Source: Lingula anatina (lineage: Eukaryota; Brachiopoda; Lingulata; Lingulida; Lingulidae). Taken from it: DNA of 64,000 nt. The notes beneath the pieces were generated by a model. The model searched no databases. It was given only the letters and a program-made list of their open reading frames with translations, and was not told where the DNA came from. Location of the stretch: contig NW_019773525.1 of assembly GCF_001039355.2 (NCBI RefSeq), forward strand, positions 1-64,000, written 5' to 3'. Below are positions 23,907 to 36,172 of the stretch, piece by piece (within the stretch, counting starts at the first letter, position 1; each line of letters opens with the position of its first letter). The translations under genes and the position numbers were made by a program.

Positions 23907-25430
23907 CTTCAACAGTATACTTAGTCCATAAGCATTCATCAGTGATATTCTTCCAATATATTGCACAGCTGTAGCGGGAAGTCAATCGTTAATGGCAGGA
24001 ATTACATCTCTACATACGGAAATGATTTGATTAATAAAAGGAACATTTAGACATAAATTTGGCCTTTCACATATTCCACTTTTAGTCTTAGGTGACAAAG
24101 AGTTTCGTGTGTAGCATCAAATGATGGAAATCAGAAGTGAACCGGCGAAAATAGCCCTAATGTTTACAGACGTACGTGTAAATGCCAACTTGACCAAATA
24201 TACAGCTAGCTCACTTATGGAGACGTGTCACCACAGACCAAAAGGTGGCGGAAACGGGACCTGAGGCCAATATAAACTCCATGTCAGGCTATTCACAATT
24301 TCAGTGGCAAATCCTCACGTGAATTAGTGGAATCTGCATCTTTTGTATCGTTTGTGTCTAGAATCTTATTTGAACGTCTGGTGGAATTTGATATTTGAAG
24401 AGTAAGCTTGTTCCGATTGAGGAATTATATATTGTATCTGAAAAAAGAAGAATCGGCGAAGCAGTAATAGGTACACATACGATGGGCTACTGATTCGTTC
24501 TGTCTAATAACAATGGCTTTGGGTTTCGTGCTAAAAATTCTTGTTTGTTTTATCACCTAAATAATTTACTCTCAGGTATTTAATTTGTGTATTTAAATAT
24601 GCAGACAAAAATGCATTCAGCTTTGTTTAAAAAAAATTCCGGTGACAGTTGTATTCTGCTGCTGTGCTCAGAAAACTTCTATTTAACTTACGTTTATGTA
24701 GGCCTATTATTAATTTAACTTATTGAGAGAAATAATACTAATAATACTATAACAGACACACACACACACACACATTATATATATATAAGATTGTTGAAAA
24801 GTGTAAAATGTTCCTATACATGTAGGCCTACAGCTATATCCTAATTGTTAAAAAGGCACATTACCAAGCATATGTACTACCAATAAATGCAGATTGGTAA
24901 GAATAAATTTACTGAATTTCTCTTTCATAATTTGATAAGCGCATTCCCATTGATTTTAGATCGATCGGTCCCCGTGGGGAATCTCACTAGATTACTGTCA
25001 GATAATCCGGGTTAAATTTTCGTCCCTCCTACTACAAGCTGTAAAGGGGTAATTAACTTTCGTGCCCGCTCGGCTGACAGCTATTTAGCGTGAACCCCCA
25101 GGGAGTTAGGTCGATCTAGTTGGATCGATCTAATCTCTGGGAATGGGGTGTTAGTGGGCCCTTTGCTGAGGGGTTCATGAAGGACTGTGTACGTACTACA
25201 GGGTACTCGGTTAATATAACGTAGTCTACGCAGCTGATTTTTGTTATATAGACACGCACTGGTAGCCAAACGCATATTGCAGTCGACTCAGAAATGTATT
25301 GAAGACGAGAAAAAATCCCATAGTGTATTCAATTGTACAATGCAACACAAAGGTTTCCAAAATTAGACTACCGTCATTTCGATCATCATTATATGTCTGT
25401 ATGTATATAAGCTAGCATACCAGTCACAAG
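23907..25430. other. Intergenic region between STK16 and the P450 cluster
   Basis: No exon seen. It contains the STK16 upstream region (divergent from the P450 genes), a short CA tract near 24,756, and a MITE at 24,941-25,147. A block at 24,870-24,930 and 25,150-25,270 recurs at 28,420-28,680 upstream of the second P450, so the promoter region was duplicated with the gene. Confidence 0.6.
24941..25147. mobile_element. Foldback MITE upstream of the first P450
   Basis: Third copy of the CATTCCCA family seen at 5058 and 50,258, including the GTTCACGCTAAAT motif on one strand. It ends about 280 bp before the P450 ATG. The second P450 lacks it at the matching position. Confidence 0.7.
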
Positions 25431-27754
25431 ATGGCTTCAGTGAAGGCATCATACAGCGATTTTCTTGATATATCAGTAGTGCTGTGCACGGTGGCATTTC
25501 TTTTACTCCTTTGGCTTGCAAGACAACGAGATCGTTTTAACCTCCCTCCTGGTCCATGGGGTTTCCCTGTTGTCGGCGTTTTACCCCTCCTCGACAAAGA
25601 TCCCCAGCTGACAATGATGAAATGGGCCAAGAAGTATGGCAACATTTTCACCGTCAAAATGGGAACCACAACAACGGTTATATTGAACGGTTATGAAGCT
25701 ATTCGAGATGTGTTTCAGAAACAGGGAGCCTTGTCTTCTGGCAGGCCGCATATTCCGAGTTTCGGGTTTCTCCGTGGGAAAGGTAGGTTATAGAGATTAT
25801 TAACATTTATGGTGTCTGAAAAAGGAGTCATGCTTACAAGATATTCCTGTAGAGATGAATATTATTTATAGCTAGGTTCTATGTCAAATTGTTCTTCGCT
25901 GTGGAAGGAAGCACCTATGAGAGAGGGGCTATACCAAGAAACCCCGTAAAACTAGGGTTTTCTGGGTCTCCTTTTTTCTCTTTAATTCTCGCCTCTCTCT
26001 CTCTCTTCTCATTTATGTTTCCCGTACAATTTCAAGTCAGTCTCTCTGAAATACTCTCTAGCTATAGGCTTAATTACACCTCTTTACGACCTCAGATCAA
26101 ACTAAACACAGTTCCAGAACCATATGCATCAGATGTTATTATTGAAAAGTGATCAATATGACCAGGTATTATGCTTTCGAAAAGAAACAAAATACGCATT
26201 TAGATGAACATGAAATCGAGCGTTTTCCCTTTCAACGCAATACAAAAACATTAATTCAAATACAATTTCGACCAAACAGTCTTCCTTTTTTATTTGTAGA
26301 GTTATGTCTTATCTTCTAGGTATATTATGCGCTGATTACAGCAATGGGTTAAAACGACAGCAAGAGTTTATCATAAAATATTTATCAAAGGTTGACGTGG
26401 AAAAGCACATTGAAGATGAAGTCGACGCCCTTATCCAATACATAAGGCACAAAAACGGACAACCGTTCGACTTTAACAGTGCTGTTAGTGCTTCCACATC
26501 TAACATCATAGGGGCCATATTGTTTGGTAGCAGACAGGAATACGTCGATCCAGTCTTCCAAGCGCTAATAAATGCCTACCACAACGCAGTCAAATTGTGT
26601 AGCGAAGCCTCCATCCAGAACTTTCTTCCGTTTCTGTGGTTTTTGCCTCAGTGCCGAAAATTGGCAATTGCCTGGGAAGCTTTCGCAGAAGCCGTTAACC
26701 GAATTCTGGAAAAGCACAAAATGGGTTACAACCCATTGGCAACACGAGGGCTTATTGATGCAATTATACACCAAATAAACGGGAAGGAGCAGAATGAAAA
26801 TTCGCTGTTTGACACTGAAGACCTCAAAGCTAATTGTCAAACACTGTACGTTACTGGATCGGAAACGACGTCGACGGCTTTCACATGGGGCATGCTCTTC
26901 CTATTGTCTTATTCAGACATCTGCTAGAAGCTCCAATCAGAGTTGGATAAAGTCGTGGGGAAATCACGTCGCCCAACACTTGAAGACAGACCAAACCTTC
27001 CCTTCGCTTGCGCTAGCCTCATGGAAATATAGCGTTGTAATAACATAATACCGTTCTCGGCTCCCCACAAAGCTACACAGGACATCAGAGTTCATGGCTA
27101 CTTGATACCCAAGGGGTCTCAACTAATGGCAAACTACTGGTCAGTATTCATGGACGAAACGGTTTGGCCCAATCCTCATGACTTTCAACCGATGAGATTT
27201 ATGGATGACTGTGGAAACGTGAAAAATGTCGAAGGATTTATACCATTTTCGTTAGGTATTGAACTGTTTATGTCATTGTCGGAGCAAGAGATGATTGTAA
27301 AATTATATATATTAAAGAATTGTCGGCTACTTTTGTTATCATACTCATCATATAGATCTATGATTAAATAAACTCCGTTCTTTATTTAGACCTTAATCGC
27401 TGCAATTTAATGCAAGCATTGTTTGATATATCAATGCATTATTTTGTAATTTGCCGAAAATTTTGAAAACATACCACAACGATGAAGAATCTCATGTAGG
27501 TGCTAGTACAAAATTAGTATTGTAAATCACTATTGAAGAACCTAAAATACCTATATCCTTACTGTTTTTAAGGCAAGCGTTCCTGTCCAGGAGAGAGTCT
27601 GGCCAGACCGGAGATGTTCCTGATCCTCACAGCCTTGGTGCACACTTTCACGTTCCACGTGCCCCATGGAGAGGTGCTTCCGGCCCCAGTTGGTACCACC
27701 GGCTCTGTGTACGTGCCACCGAAGTTCAGCGTGTGTGCCCGACCAAGATACTAA
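25431..27754 (+). pseudogene. Cytochrome P450 (clan 2) pseudogene, tandem copy 1
   Basis: Three exons at 25,431-25,782, 26,320-27,255 and 27,573-27,754. Lengths 352, 936 and 182 bp and phase-1 introns are identical to the two intact neighbours. It has an N-terminal membrane anchor, a proline hinge (LPPGPWGFPVVGVLP), an I-helix GSETTST and a heme loop FSLGKRSCPG (FxxGxRxCxG). Two in-frame stops break exon 2: TAG at 26,925-26,927 (TGC TAG for TGC AAG) and TAG at 27,030-27,032, which replaces the Gln of the K-helix ExxR (EIQR). Ectodomain of damage is otherwise small, so loss is recent, or this is a null allele. Confidence 0.9.
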
Positions 27755-28864
27755 AAGTTACATGAAGGACTATTAGGGGTTTCTTCTTAACCTTATTTAT
27801 ATCGGAAGTGGTCGTAAAAGCGTACATGTTTTGTGTCAACTTTTTATTAAACATTATTTTCCTGAGTTAAATAAAGGGTAGTTGTAATTTGGATCTAATT
27901 TCAATATCAATCAGATTTGGCCAACAATTTCAAAGAATGAACAAAGAGTGACAGAAAAATTTTCAATACTGTTTACATGGTATCACGTTCCCAGGCGCAA
28001 AAAAAATTTAATCAAACTCATTCAAAGTGCGTCAGGTCCCATGACAATAACATAAATTTACAACGGTTTCCAGCACAATGCAAAAAATCAAGAAAACGCA
28101 TTCAAAGCGAAACATGCAGTTCTCTTTTTTTCCTTAGCGAGAATGCAAATATGACTATTTATGGTGAAAAGCAAACAGTGGCACTACATTAGCAAGGTGC
28201 TTGTTATATGATCACAACTGACAACTGATTTCTTGTGGTCATAGTGTTATCCTGCTGTCTATATATACTCGCTTGACACGCAGCAAATATGGGCTGAAGC
28301 AAGGTTGCAGTAAAAGGTATATAGAAAAAATCATATTTTGGTATATGTATTTTAATATATATTTCTGATTATTTCTGAAAGCGTTAAATGTTTTTATACA
28401 ATAATATTCTAGTTGTTAAAAAGGCACATTACTAATCATATGTACTATCAATAAATGCAGATTAGTAAGAATTTACTGATTTTCTTTTTCATAATTTTAT
28501 AAACTAAAGAATTATTTCCTCTTAGTGGGCCCTTTTCTACGGGGTTCATGAAGGACTGTGTACATTGTACTACAGGGTATTCGGTTAATATTAACTGATC
28601 TATGCAGCTTATTTTTGTTACGTAGACACATACTGGTAGTCATAAGCATACCTGTATAACAGACGACTCTACAATGCATTGAAGACAAGTAAAAAAAAAA
28701 AATCACATGATAGTTATAACCGCCATAATGTTTTCAAGTGTATACAATGCAACACAAAGGTATCCAAAATTAGACTACCGTCATTTCGATCATCACGCAA
28801 GTCACGTAATGTTATGGCTGCATAATATGTTTGTACGTATACGGGTACGCATACCAGTTTCGCA

Positions 28865-31100
28865 ATGGCTTCGATGAGAGCATCATACGGCGATTTTCTT
28901 GATATGTCAATAGTACTGTGCACGGTGGCATTTCTTTTACTCCTTTTGCTTGCAAGGCAGCGAGATCGTTTCAACCTCCCTCCTGGCCCGTGGGGTTTCC
29001 CGGTTGTCGGCGTCTTACCCCTCCTCGACAAAGATCCCCAGCTGACTATGATGAAATGGGCCAAGAAGTATGGCAACATTTTCACCGTCAAAATGGGAAC
29101 CACAACAACGGTTATATTGAACGGTTATGAAGCTATCCGAGATGTGTTTCAGAGACAGGGAGCCTCATCTTCTGGCAGGCCGCATCTTCCGGCCTTTGGG
29201 TTTCTCCGTGGGAAAGGTAGGTTACAGAGAAATTTGACTTTATGGTGTCAAAAAAAAAAAAAAAATAAAAATAAAAATAAAATAATAATAATAATAAAAT
29301 AAAATGATAATAAAATAAAATAAAAAATAATAATGATAATAATAAATTAAAATAAATAAATAAATAAACACAGACAAGACAGAAAGTGTCATGTCAACAA
29401 TATATTACTGTAGAGGTAGACATTCCTTTAATTTACATACGTTCTATGTAGAATTGCTCGTCTCTGAGGTGTTCTGGATATTTTTCTCTTTCTCACTTCT
29501 CTTTCCCCTCATTATGTCTCCCCAACAATTTCAAGACAGTCCTTCTAAAACATTCTGTACCTATGGACTTAATCAAACCTCTTTATGGCCTCAGATCAAA
29601 CACAGTTCCAGAATGATCAGGCGTAATGATTGAACAGAGATCAATATATATTATTATATATCTTCCAGGTATATTATGCGCTGATTACAACAAGGCATTT
29701 AAACGACAGCGAGAGTTTATCATAAAATATTTGTCAAAGCTTGACGTGGAAAAGCACATTGAAGATGAAGTCGACGCTCTTATGCAATACATAAGGCACA
29801 AAAACGGACAGCCGTTCGACTTCAACAGTGCTGTTAGTGCTTCCACATCTAACATCATAGGGGCCATATTGTTTGGCAGCAGACAGGAATACGACGACCC
29901 AGACTTCCAAGCGTTAATTAATGCCTACCACCACGCGATCAAACTAAGTAGCCAAGCCTCCATCCAGAACTTTCTTCCGTTTCTGTGGTTTTTGCCTCAG
30001 TGCAGAAAATTGTCAATTGCCTGGGAAGCTTTCGCAGAAGCCGTTAACCGAATTCTGGAAAAGCATAAAAAGGGTTACAGGCCATTGGCAACACGAGGGC
30101 TTACTGATGCTATGATGCATCAAATAAACATGAACGATTTGAATGAAGGGTCATTGTTCGACTTCGATGATGTCAAAGGTAATTGTCAAACTTTGTATGC
30201 CAGCGGTTCGGAAAGGGTCGCGGCAGTTTTGACATGGGGGATGCTGTTCTTGTTGTCTTATCCAGATGTCTGCAACAAGCTTCAATCAGAGTTGGATGAA
30301 GTCGTGGGGAAATCACGTCGCCCAACACTTGATGACAGGCCAAATCTTCCCTTCACTTGCGCTACCCTAATGGAAATCCAGCGTTGTAATAACACATCAC
30401 CGTTCTCGGTTCCTCACAAAGCTACACAGGACATCAGAGTTCATGGTTACTTGATACCCAAGGGGACTCAACTTATGGCAAACTACTGGTCAATATTCAT
30501 GAACGAAACAGTTTGGCCCAATCCATACGACTTTCAACCGATGAGGTTTATTGACGACCGTGGCAATGTGAAAAAAGTCGAAGGATTTATACCATTTTCG
30601 TTAGGTATTTGAACTGTTATTGTCCATTTCCGGAGAAATGCATTTGTGTAAAATTAAAATTAATAAATAACGGCTAATTTTGTTGTCATACTTATCATAA
30701 GCATCTTTACAATAAAATAAACCCCGTTCTTTTATTCAAAAATAAGTTGATGCAAATTAATGCAAGTATTGTTGGTTATATTTTTGCATTTTGTATGTCA
30801 TGTGCTGATGATTTGAAAACATGCCATAATATTGATAATAGTCTCATGTACAGGGGTAAGTGCAAAATTAGTTGTAAAACACATTCGAAGAACTGAAAAT
30901 ATCCTTATTGTTTTCAAGGCAAGCGTTCCTGCCCAGGAGAGAGTCTTGCCAGACCGGAGATGTTTCTGATCCTCACAACCTTGGTGCACGCTTTCACGTT
31001 CCACGTGCCAGATGGAGAGGTGCTTCCGGCCCCAGTTGGTATCACCGGCGCTGTGTACATGTCGCCGAAGTTCGCCGTGTGTGCCCGACCAAAAAACTAA
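28865..31100 (+). CDS. Cytochrome P450 (clan 2), tandem copy 2, atypical I-helix
   Basis: Exons 28,865-29,216, 29,669-30,604 and 30,919-31,100 encode 489 aa without breaks. It has an N-terminal anchor, hinge LPPGPWGFPVVG, C-helix-region NGYEAIRDVF, SGRPHLP, K-helix ExxR (EIQR), PERF-like region MRFIDDR and heme loop FSLGKRSCPG with the thiolate Cys. The I-helix reads SGSERVAAVLTW where copies 1 and 3 read TGSETTSTAxTW. Both threonines of the usual (A/G)GxxTT motif are replaced. That Thr normally helps proton delivery for O2 activation, so chemistry may be altered. Clan-2 (CYP1/2/17-like) assignment is by resemblance; the substrate is unknown. ER membrane expected. Confidence 0.9.
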
Positions 31101-32162
31101 TACAATTATAAAACTTACACGAAGGACTATTAGGGGTTTGCTCTTAACATTATTCAAACATGTCAGCATCACCTTTTCTTTACATATTATATTTCTGTGT
31201 TACATAAATGGTCATTGTGGTTTGGATTTAATTTCAATATTAATCAGATTTAGCCAATAATTCCAAAGAATCAACAAAGGGTGTCAGAAAAGTTTTAAGC
31301 ACTGCTTACATGGTATCACATTTCCAAGCGCAAAAACATTTTTCAACAAACTCATTAAAAGTGCGTCATGAAGGTCTCATCTCCCATAACAAGAAGATAA
31401 AAAAGGATAAATTGGGTAAAAACACAAATAGGCCCCTTTTACTACCTTTACAACGGTTTCCAGTACAATACAAATAATCAATAAAATGCATACAGAACGA
31501 ATCATGCTGTTCTTTTTTCCTTAACAAGAATGAAAATATAATTATTTTGGTTAAAAACAAACAGTGGCACTACCTTAGCAAAGTGGTTGTTATATAATCA
31601 CCACTGACAACTGACTGGATTTCTTGTCGTTAGAGTGTCATCCTCCAGAGTGGGAAGCCGTGGGTTAATCGACCCTGTCCGGGGACAAGCTAGTTCTTTA
31701 TAAACGGAACCTCCTGTCTATATATATATATATACCCGCTTGACAGGCAGCATGTATGGGCTGAAGCAAGGTTGTAGTAAAAGGTATACACTGTAGTTCG
31801 TGTGCTACTGGTAGCTTTCAGCGTCCCATACGGTAGCTGAACTATATTTTCTTATGAAAGGTGGGAACGTTTACAGCATTCACGTACTCGTTCATTCACG
31901 ACCAAAAACATGCCATAAAAAATAAAAAAAACCTTCTAAGCAAAGTGGGGCGTGGTATAAAGAACCCACAGCCGACTTGACTTTACTGTAGCCGACTTTT
32001 GACTGGCTTTTCAAAACTGCATCTTTAATGAACGTATTGAGTACCTTGTCTCAGCGACGTGGTGTCAAGGTTATGTACATGTCACACGATAAACCGAAAA
32101 CTAAACAGACACGACCGATAACGGACAATATTTAGGTCGCTGCTGCTGCAGTAATTTTCAAA
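31101..32162. other. Intergenic region between P450 copies 2 and 3
   Basis: No exon is seen. Part of it (31,230-31,790) resembles 27,900-28,320, the downstream flank of P450 copy 1, so the tandem unit includes this flank. Confidence 0.55.
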
Positions 32163-34639
32163 ATGGCCTTGCTCGAAACGCAAGTTGGCCAGCTAGTAGA
32201 TACAACTCTATTATTATGCCTTCTTTTGGTGGTGCTTTTCCTAATTTTGGTGAAGGACAGCAAGAGTGTGTACCTGCCCCCGGGACCATGGGGGGTGCCA
32301 GTTTTAGGCGTTCTCCCCTTTCTTCGGAAGGATCCACAGCTTACCTTAATGGAATGGGCTAAAAAGTATGGCAACATATTCACCGTCAAAATGGGAACCA
32401 GAACAATCGTTATGTTGAATGGTTATGAAGCTATCCGAGATGTGTTTCAGAGAAAGGGAGCATTGTCTTCTGGCAGGCCGCATCTTCTGACTTTTGATTT
32501 TCTACGCGGAAAAGGTGGGTTATAGATATTTGTATCTCGTATGGTTTCAAAGAAAAAAATTAATCCACAGGCGACACAGAGAGTGTGATTTACAATGGAA
32601 AAAAGGGACAAAATACAATGTTACAGGTAAATTCTCAAATTGGTATCTTACAGGTATATTGTGCGCTGATTACAGCAAGGGGTTTAAACGCCAGCGAGAG
32701 TTTATCATTAAATATCTGTCAAAGCTTGACGTGGAAAAGCACACAGAAGATGAAATCGACGCCCTTATCCAATACATAAGACACAAAAACGGACAACCGT
32801 TCGATTTCAACAATGCTGTAAGTGCTTCCACATCCAACGTCATAGGGACCATATTGTTTGGTAGCAGACAGGAATATGACGATCCTGACTTCCAAGCGTT
32901 AATAAATGCTTATCACAACGCAGCCAAATTAAGTAGTCAAGCCTCCGTCCAGAACTTTCTCCCGTTTCTGTGGTTTTTGCCTCAGTGTCGAAAATTGTCA
33001 ATTGCCTGGGAAGCTTTCGCAGAAGCCGTTAACCGAATTCTGGAAAAGCACAAAATGGGTTACAACCCATTGGCAACACGAGGCCTTATTGATACAATGA
33101 TGCACCAAACAAACGAGAACAACCAGAACTCAAAGTCGCTGTTTGACACTGAAGACCTCAAAGCTAATTGTCAAACATTGTACGTTACTGGATCGGAAAC
33201 GACGTCGACGGCTTTGACATGGGGGATGCTTTTCTTGTTGTCTTATCCAGACGTATGCAAGAAGCTCCAATCAGAGTTGGATGAAGTTGTGGGGAAATCA
33301 CGTCGCCCAACACTTGAAGACAGACCAAAGCTTCCCTTCACTTGCGCTACCCTAATGGAGTTACAGCGCTGTAATAACATAACACCGTTCTCGGCTCCCC
33401 ACAAAGCTACACAGGACATCAGAGTTCATGGCTACTTGATACCCAAGGGAACTCAACTTATGGCAAACTACTGGTCAATATTCATGAACGAAAGGATTTG
33501 GTCCAATCCTCACGATTTTCAACCAATGAGGTTTATGGACGACTGTGGCAACGTGAAAAAAGTCGAAGGATTTATACCATTTTCGTTAGGTATTGAACTG
33601 TTTATGTCACTGTCGGAGCAAGACATGGTTGTAAAATGTTTATTTTAAAACTTGTTGGCTTCTTTTCTTATCATACTTAAGGAATCCTTCAATTAAATAA
33701 ACTCCGTTCTTTATTCAGACCTCAATCGCTGCAATTCAATTCAAACATTGTTTGACACATTAACGCATTCTTCATGCCATATGCCACAACGGTGATAATA
33801 GCATAATGTAAGTGATAGCACAGAATTAGTTAAATGTTAGAGCGCATTCTCAACGAATTAAGCCAGGCTTTACAAAGCCGGTGACCTAAAAATGGCGGAC
33901 GTACATGAAAGAAAAACCGCCTGATCTTTTAATAGTCTCTCCGCCTCTCACACGCCTCCCCACACGTCGTCCCTGCGGGATACAGTAATTAAATCTCGGC
34001 TCCGAACATTAATATTTCCGTGAATATCTCTGGTGATATTATCTCCGTAGATAGTCGATTCATTGCTGCTCTACGGGCCAAATTATTCCTTTTTCGTCTC
34101 TGTTTTCAAAGATAATAGAACAGAAGAGCTTTTTTCCTTCGATCGCCTTCAGCCGCCATGCTTTCTTCACCACGAGTTTAACTGATGAGCATGCGCACTT
34201 AATATTTCTCAGGTAGCTTCCGCATGGCGAACGGAGACGAGATTTAATTACTGTACCCCGCAGGGACAACGTGTGGGGAGGCGGAGAGACTATTAAAAGA
34301 TTAGGCGGTTTTTCTTTCATGTACGTCCGCCATTTTTAGGTCACCGGCTTTGTAAAGCCTGGCTTAATTCGTTGAGAATGCGCTCTTAAACACTATTGAA
34401 CACATTTCAACAACTACTGAATAACTGAAAATAACGATTTCATTTCTTTTTTTCAAGGCAAGCGTTCCTGTCCAGGAGAGAGTCTGGCCAAACCGGAGAT
34501 GTTCCTGATCCTCACAGCCTTGGTGCACACTTTCACGTTCCAGGTGCCCGATGGAGAGGTGCTTCCGGCCCCAGTTGGTACCACCGGCTCTGTGTACGTG
34601 CCACCGAAGTTCACCGTGTGTGCCCGGCCGAGAACTTAA
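32163..34639 (+). CDS. Cytochrome P450 (clan 2), tandem copy 3
   Basis: Exons 32,163-32,514, 32,654-33,589 and 34,458-34,639 encode 489 aa with no breaks. Key motifs are complete: anchor segment LLLCLLLVVLFLILV, hinge LPPGPWGVPVLGVLP, I-helix TGSETTSTALTW, ExxR (ELQR) and heme loop FSLGKRSCPG. Exon 1 differs most from copies 1 and 2 while exons 2 and 3 remain very similar, suggesting conversion of the downstream exons among copies. Intron 2 is enlarged by a 546-bp MITE. This is the best candidate in the cluster for a normal monooxygenase. The substrate is unknown. Confidence 0.92.
33840..34385. mobile_element. Harbinger-like MITE, TTA target duplication, in P450 intron 2
   Basis: Begins GAGCGCATTCTCAACG and ends CGTTGAGAATGCGCTC. 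Inverted arms extend about 170 bp. TTA flanks it on both sides (33,837-33,839; 34,386-34,388). The 3-bp TTA duplication suits PIF/Harbinger. P450 copies 1 and 2 have no such element in intron 2. No coding capacity. Confidence 0.87.
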
Positions 34640-36172
34640 CAAGTTATACAAATCCCAAATCGATCCGGATTTTGCCTTTAATTTCAGTATTTTAGTATGC
34701 TTGTCTTCAATTTTATGACCCTTATTGTGTTGTGTAATTAAAGAATTCCACATTAGGCTACTTTGCATGCTGAAACGAATTCTGTAAATGAAATATAGAG
34801 TTAATTTATCACGCGGGAAAACACATTGTACTCTTTTTTGCTTCTAAATTGTATTTGAGAAAAGGACTGGGGAGGTTGCATGTCCCTCATTACTTGCAAA
34901 TGATACTACGTACCAGTATTTATTGTAATTACACATTACACATAGCTATAGGTACAGTATATAAAACGCATTTCAAGATATATAGTTAGACCGGTAGCTT
35001 GCTTATATACCGTACATGGCGTATACACATCGTATTCATCTGTAACTTAATTAACAAGGGGACCAGATACCTCTTGTGTATGAGCTATTTTTACCATAAT
35101 TTGGCGAAATGTACAAGTACATGCAATGATGAACTTTTTTACATTGTTCGGGTATATGTGTGTGTGCGTGTTTGTGCGTATGTGTGTGCGGAGTGCGGAG
35201 GAAGAAGGGACAGTGACCCGAAAGATGTGAAAAAATATACATGTATTTGTTGGATCTTAATAAAATGTAATTGGCGTTTCCTTTCTCCAGTTCATCAGAC
35301 GAACTCAACTTTCCCTTCATCTAGCTAGATGAGTGCCACAGGCCTTAAAATTCCACTGAACATGTGCTGTAGGCCCTCGACATCTGCCCCACCCACCCAC
35401 CCCTTTCAAAGCATATATTTCTCAGCCAATGGCTCTGTCATGTTTACATCACATCCAGTAGAATTTATTACTAGAAGTAATGTAGATATTTTGAGTAGAC
35501 CTGCAAAAGGTGCTGCAGATGCCTAGGAATATTAATAGCCTACGTAGATATCTCCATACACGTATATTTATTTGAAAATCCGCCAAAAATCGGCCAATGG
35601 GAGAGTTTCTGCCTAAACTGCTTCAAAAACAACCGTCATTTATAACAACAGTAACTATATCTAAATGAAGCGGGTGGTTGGGCTGAGAGATATAGTTGAA
35701 ATGGGGTGTTCGTTCACTTCCTCAAATAAATGCGTCCTCTCTAGTCAAAGGAGCGTCTTACCTTAAAGCGATATATCAACTGGCTGCTTGCGTGTTATTA
35801 ACCTATATGCTGTGAGTACACTCTAAAAACACTTCGGTTAAAAAACTGGGGAAAAAATGGTTGAAACCAACCGATTCAACTGTTCAATATGTGTCCAACT
35901 AACAATCATGTTGATGTAACTGATTAACGATCGGTAGGTAAATTAACCGACCAAATCAGTTAAGTTCCAACCAGTTAATCAGTTGAAATCTACCATGACA
36001 AACAGGCTAATTTAAATTATAAAATTCCAACTGGTTTAAAACAGAATTGGGCATTCCTGCGCCTGAAGAAACCTTTGTCAAAGATAAGCACTCAGCAGCA
36101 ACCGAGAAAGTGCGACTGACACAATGCAGAATAGTTAAATACCTCGATTAATGAGGTTATTCCCCGCCAGGT
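34640..36172. other. Intergenic region after P450 copy 3
   Basis: No exon is visible. A short GT tract lies near 35,157. Sequence at 35,220-35,820 resembles 40,585-41,120 on the far side of the tandem array, suggesting the array was inserted into, or expanded within, a duplicated flank. Confidence 0.5.

Noticed and set aside
26794-27048. Open frame overlapping P450 copy 1 after the first stop
   Set aside because: It is in a shifted frame relative to the P450 reading; the true frame continues past the two TAG stops with clear P450 similarity.
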